Shown: in pieces, positions 61,220-64,000 of the stretch
Layout of the letters: every line of letters begins with the position of its first letter
How positions within the stretch are numbered: position 1 is the stretch's first letter
From: Isoetes taiwanensis
Lineage: Eukaryota; Streptophyta; Lycopodiopsida; Isoetales; Isoetaceae
Length of the DNA stretch: 64,000 nt
Reading direction: 5' to 3'
Assembly: GCA_021234155.1 (NCBI GenBank)
Contig: JAJEKV010000006.1
Span: 11,619,317-11,683,316 of the forward strand
Notes under the pieces: generated by a model
The model's database searches: none
Seen by the model: the letters and a program-made list of their open reading frames with translations, nothing else
What the model was told of the DNA's origin: nothing
Program-made: the position numbers and the translations under genes

Positions 61220-61636
61220 TCATGATGTATAACTTTGAATAACAACTGGCAGACTACTTGCAAGAAGGGAATACTCAAATGGTCCCAAGATCGCATGCAT
61301 AACAACAACAAGGCAACCTAGGAACCTTTCTACCGGTGAAATGATGAGGAACAAGAGATGACAACCTAAGCTATCAACTGGTTGCCATTCGACGCTGCGA
61401 ACTGTGATGCAAAGAACTGATACAAGGCCACGCCTTTGATGCATGCACAGTGAATATGGACCAATGGCTTCCACCACCAATAGGAGTAATCCTTTCTCCC
61501 ACCCAAAGCATTCATCGCTTTCTCCAGCTTTTACCTTCTCACCAAGATACATGCCAAAGCCCTTAAGTGATTCTTTCACTACCACTCCAGATAGTAGTCT
61601 AGGGCCATGCACTCTGGCAAAGATAATGCTGATCAA
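61220..61636 (-). pseudogene. Possible decayed SET-domain (EZH-like) fragment
   Basis: A 138-codon minus-strand frame. Residues 14-37 (RLLSGVVVKESLKGFGMYLG) resemble the opening of an EZH-type SET domain, where a G-W/F-G turn precedes a Lys/Glu-rich loop (EKVKAGES). Further on, LLFLIISPVERFLGC and VVVMHAI..GPFEYSLLASS can be lined up with the FxNHSxxPNCxxxV and RIGIFAxR segments. The NHS catalytic motif itself reads IIS, so key residues are lost. The match is from memory and weak. The opposite strand is also open over part of it. Confidence 0.3.
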
Positions 61637-62580
61637 AACATCTAAAGCTCTATTCCTTCATAACCTTTCACCTCGATTTACGCCCGAATAAGAACTACTC
61701 AGCCAAGTCGATTTGGGGCTACCTGATTGGAGTCGCTGTTCCCTTGCAAGCAGTGGCCCCGGGCCTCGCCGTTGAAAATCATATTCAAGAATGCGATAAA
61801 CTTTAGGCATATCCGCCAGGGACACGAAATAGACAAAAAAAAAAAAAGGATTGAATCACTTTCTCGAATCAAGCTCCTCCTTACATTTACACGCGATCCA
61901 ACGGTAACAAATAAAGAGTAACCTTGTATGCCGCCCCAAAGTTGCGATTTTATTCCGGGTTTGGGGTGCCGCCATATTCCTTTCTATCTATGCGCCTTCT
62001 ATCCGATGTGAGTCGTAAAAACGTAATGATCACTACGCCAATTGAGCCGTAAAATTGGGGAAGAAGGCAAAGGGACTAAGACTGCGGGACGCGAGTGCAT
62101 TGGGAAGAAGACGGTCCTTAGAAGAATCAGGCTGCGCCTTCTGGATCCGGGTTTATGGAGAAGCTTAAGGATGAGTTTCAGTTCTGGGTCAGCCGCTATA
62201 TCCGGTGGGCCGGTAGAACCGCCGATAACTGGACAAGCGAAAGATAATCCTGCTGTCCTCCGGGCTAATCGGTGGAGCTTTCATCCAAGAGGTTAAGCTT
62301 GAAAGCTCACGCGAACCCAAATTGTTTCAGGGAGGAAGAAAGGTATCGTAGCCTAATTGGAGCAGTGAAAGGAAGATTGTCAAGTAGAGGAAGAAAGAAA
62401 GAGGGCGAGCCGCTAACCCTCGTGACAACAAGAGAGCACTCTGCGACGTCACACTAATAGAATTTAGTTTTCATTTTTTACTTTTCATAGGGCAATGGTC
62501 ATGCCCACATTTTCGTAAGTAAAATATTAGGTTCAAACAAAATTTGTATATGACTTATATCATATCATAACATATATATG
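61637..62580. other. Unrecognised, partly GC-richer stretch
   Basis: 62040-62455 is open in two plus frames (84 and 61 codons) with basic composition. MEKLKDEFQFWVSRYIRWAG can be read in a third frame near 62156. No family is recognised. Confidence 0.35.
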
Positions 62581-62589
62581 TTCTTATGT

Positions 62590-63010
62590 TTGTTCTCTCC
62601 TCAATCCCATTGCTGATCCGAGATCCACGCCATGTATTTTGGATGTATCCTGCCTACCGCATGACTTGGGAGTTTGTTCTGATTATATGTGCTTCATCCC
62701 ACGTATCTCGTGTTGACCGATCCCGATCGGGCCGATCCGAGATCCTATGCTCACGTGGACATCCTACTGCTGCTTTGGAATTATAAGGTAATTGATCCTA
62801 CTTGCCTAGGTTGATCCGATTCCTATTGTCGATCCGGTATATCCTACTCTACCACTGGCTTGACAACATATCCTAATACTTGCACATGACTTGGGGAATT
62901 ATATGTAATAGATCCTATGGCTCATGTTGCTTTAATTATTGTCACTATGGTGAGATCTCGACTTCTGATCGAGTCCAAGATCCCACGGTCCAAGTTGAAT
63001 GCTCATCCCT
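62590..63010. repeat. GATCC-rich stretch
   Basis: GATCC words recur about every 30-60 bases (for example GATCCGAGATCC, TTGATCCTA, GTTGATCCGATTCC), with TATCCTAC phrases between. It looks like a diverged repeat family, but I cannot fix a period. Confidence 0.45.
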
Positions 63011-63169
63011 TTAGGAAAAGGTTTTAAAATTTTATGTTATGTGGGGGATTCAACTCCCCAGCCATTCACCCCCAAAATTTCCATTCTAATCAATCGGACT
63101 AAGCATTAATTCTATAAATAAATTCAGGTACTTCAAATATACTTAAGGATAATGTTCCCATTAAGATGT

Positions 63170-63880
63170 ATTAGGACTATATAACATTCTAGCTAGTTCA
63201 AGAAAGTTCTAGGAATGTTCCGAAGGTTTGTGAAAGTTCTAGAATCTTCTTAGAACGCTCTAGGAACATAAGGGAATCTAGGGGATCTAACAGCACTCTT
63301 CCGTAAAGTTCCACTAGAATATTCTAAAATGTAGGGGAATCACGAATGTAAGGAAATTTAGGGAACACTTCCGCAGTTCTAGAATATATTGAAAGTCTTA
63401 TAATATTTCTGGAAAGTCTTAGAATGTTCTAAAAAAAGTTCTAGAATGTAAAGGAACTTTAAGAATCTAATGGAATCTAAGAAAATCTTATAAATGTAAG
63501 AAAATCTAGCAAAATATTTACAAGCCTAAGGGAATTTCTTTAAACTGAGGATCTTAAGGGAATCTTCTATAAATCTAAGGAATCTAAAAAAATGTTGATG
63601 AAATCTTTTGTAGTATCTAGGGGAATCTTTATAGAATCTCTTGAATCTCATATAATGTAAGGCAAAATTCTAGGGCAATCCCCATAAAGTCTAAAGGGAT
63701 GTAAGCAAATTCAAGGGGATCTAGGAGGGATCTTCATAGAATCTTGGAGAATCTACTAAATATAATGGAATCTAGAGGAATCTTATAAATTTAGAGGATC
63801 TCCACTAAACCTAAGAGAACCTTAATCTTAGAGAATCTTATGAATTTAGAGTATTCTCAAAAGATTCTTTTAGGAATGTA
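63170..63880. repeat. Degenerate minisatellite-like array
   Basis: The words TCTAGAAT, GGAATCT, AAGGGAATC and ATCTTATA recur in shifting order for about 700 bases, as in an old array built on a GAATCTAAGGGAATCT-like unit with a spacing of roughly 20-40 bases. No coding frame. Confidence 0.7.
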
Positions 63881-64000
63881 GGGCACATACACGAAAAGAT
63901 AGGAACATGCTAAATCCTATTAATGACCGTAGGACGATAAATTTCTTTGTATATATACACAGATAGCAGTGATATCCGTCAATAATGAGCACAAAATAGC

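Overview
The window looks like nuclear DNA from a land plant. The evidence is a decayed laccase gene and a decayed R2R3-MYB gene, both with plant-like exon structure, one apparent intron-containing four-transmembrane gene, and long stretches of decaying retrotransposons. The mix of L1-type LINEs with an animal-like ORF1, a DIRS-type tyrosine-recombinase element and Ty1/copia elements suggests a large seed-free plant genome, possibly a fern such as Ceratopteris. That placement is inference. No rRNA, tRNA, CRISPR or bacterial-type feature was seen.

Layout. Positions 1-1370 hold a broken minus-strand LINE (LINE-A). A nearly 2 kb foldback occupies 4684-6608. From about 6.7 to 22.4 kb there is a head-to-tail minus-strand series of related LINEs (LINE-B, LINE-C and a 3' stub, LINE-E), each pair separated by a (GA)n/(TC)n tract. 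LINE-B has a (TC)n tract at both ends. The three visible 3' ends share a hairpin-like tail. LINE-C is split inside ORF1 by a 6.7 kb plus-strand DIRS-like element (about 15062-21755) with split direct repeats (A1 - ORFs - B1 A2 B2), a zinc-knuckle gag, RT/RNase H and tyrosine-recombinase remnants.

From 23.6 to 25.3 kb there is a laccase pseudogene whose first exon region is duplicated in tandem. A 5'-truncated plus-strand LINE end lies at 27.0-27.8 kb. A plus-strand copia element (29015-38111) has two LTRs, a polypurine tract and broken gag, protease, integrase, RT and RNase H; it has been invaded by a foldback element (30.26-30.87 kb) and other DNA (33.2-36.3 kb). A GC-richer stretch with an internal duplication follows, then a decayed minus-strand LINE (LINE-D, 40.7-42.6 kb), directly next to a minus-strand copia element (about 42.7-48.4 kb) whose LTR-like modules are in a permuted order.

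The right part is less repeat-dense: an R2R3-MYB pseudogene (49.1-49.65 kb), an apparently transcribed, intron-like region (50.1-51.6 kb), and the best candidate for an intact gene, a four-transmembrane protein with one intron (52155-53090). Beyond that lie mostly unrecognised decayed sequence, a short telomere-like tract, a 54-bp tandem duplication, a possible decayed SET-domain fragment (61220-61636, minus) and a degenerate minisatellite-like stretch at 63.17-63.88 kb.

The most interesting candidate is the LINE family that appears to insert into (TC)n/(GA)n microsatellites. Microsatellite-targeting LINEs are known from the animal Tx1 group (Kibi-type elements); finding the same habit in a plant LINE with an L1 ORF1p-like ORF1 deserves a genome-wide check.
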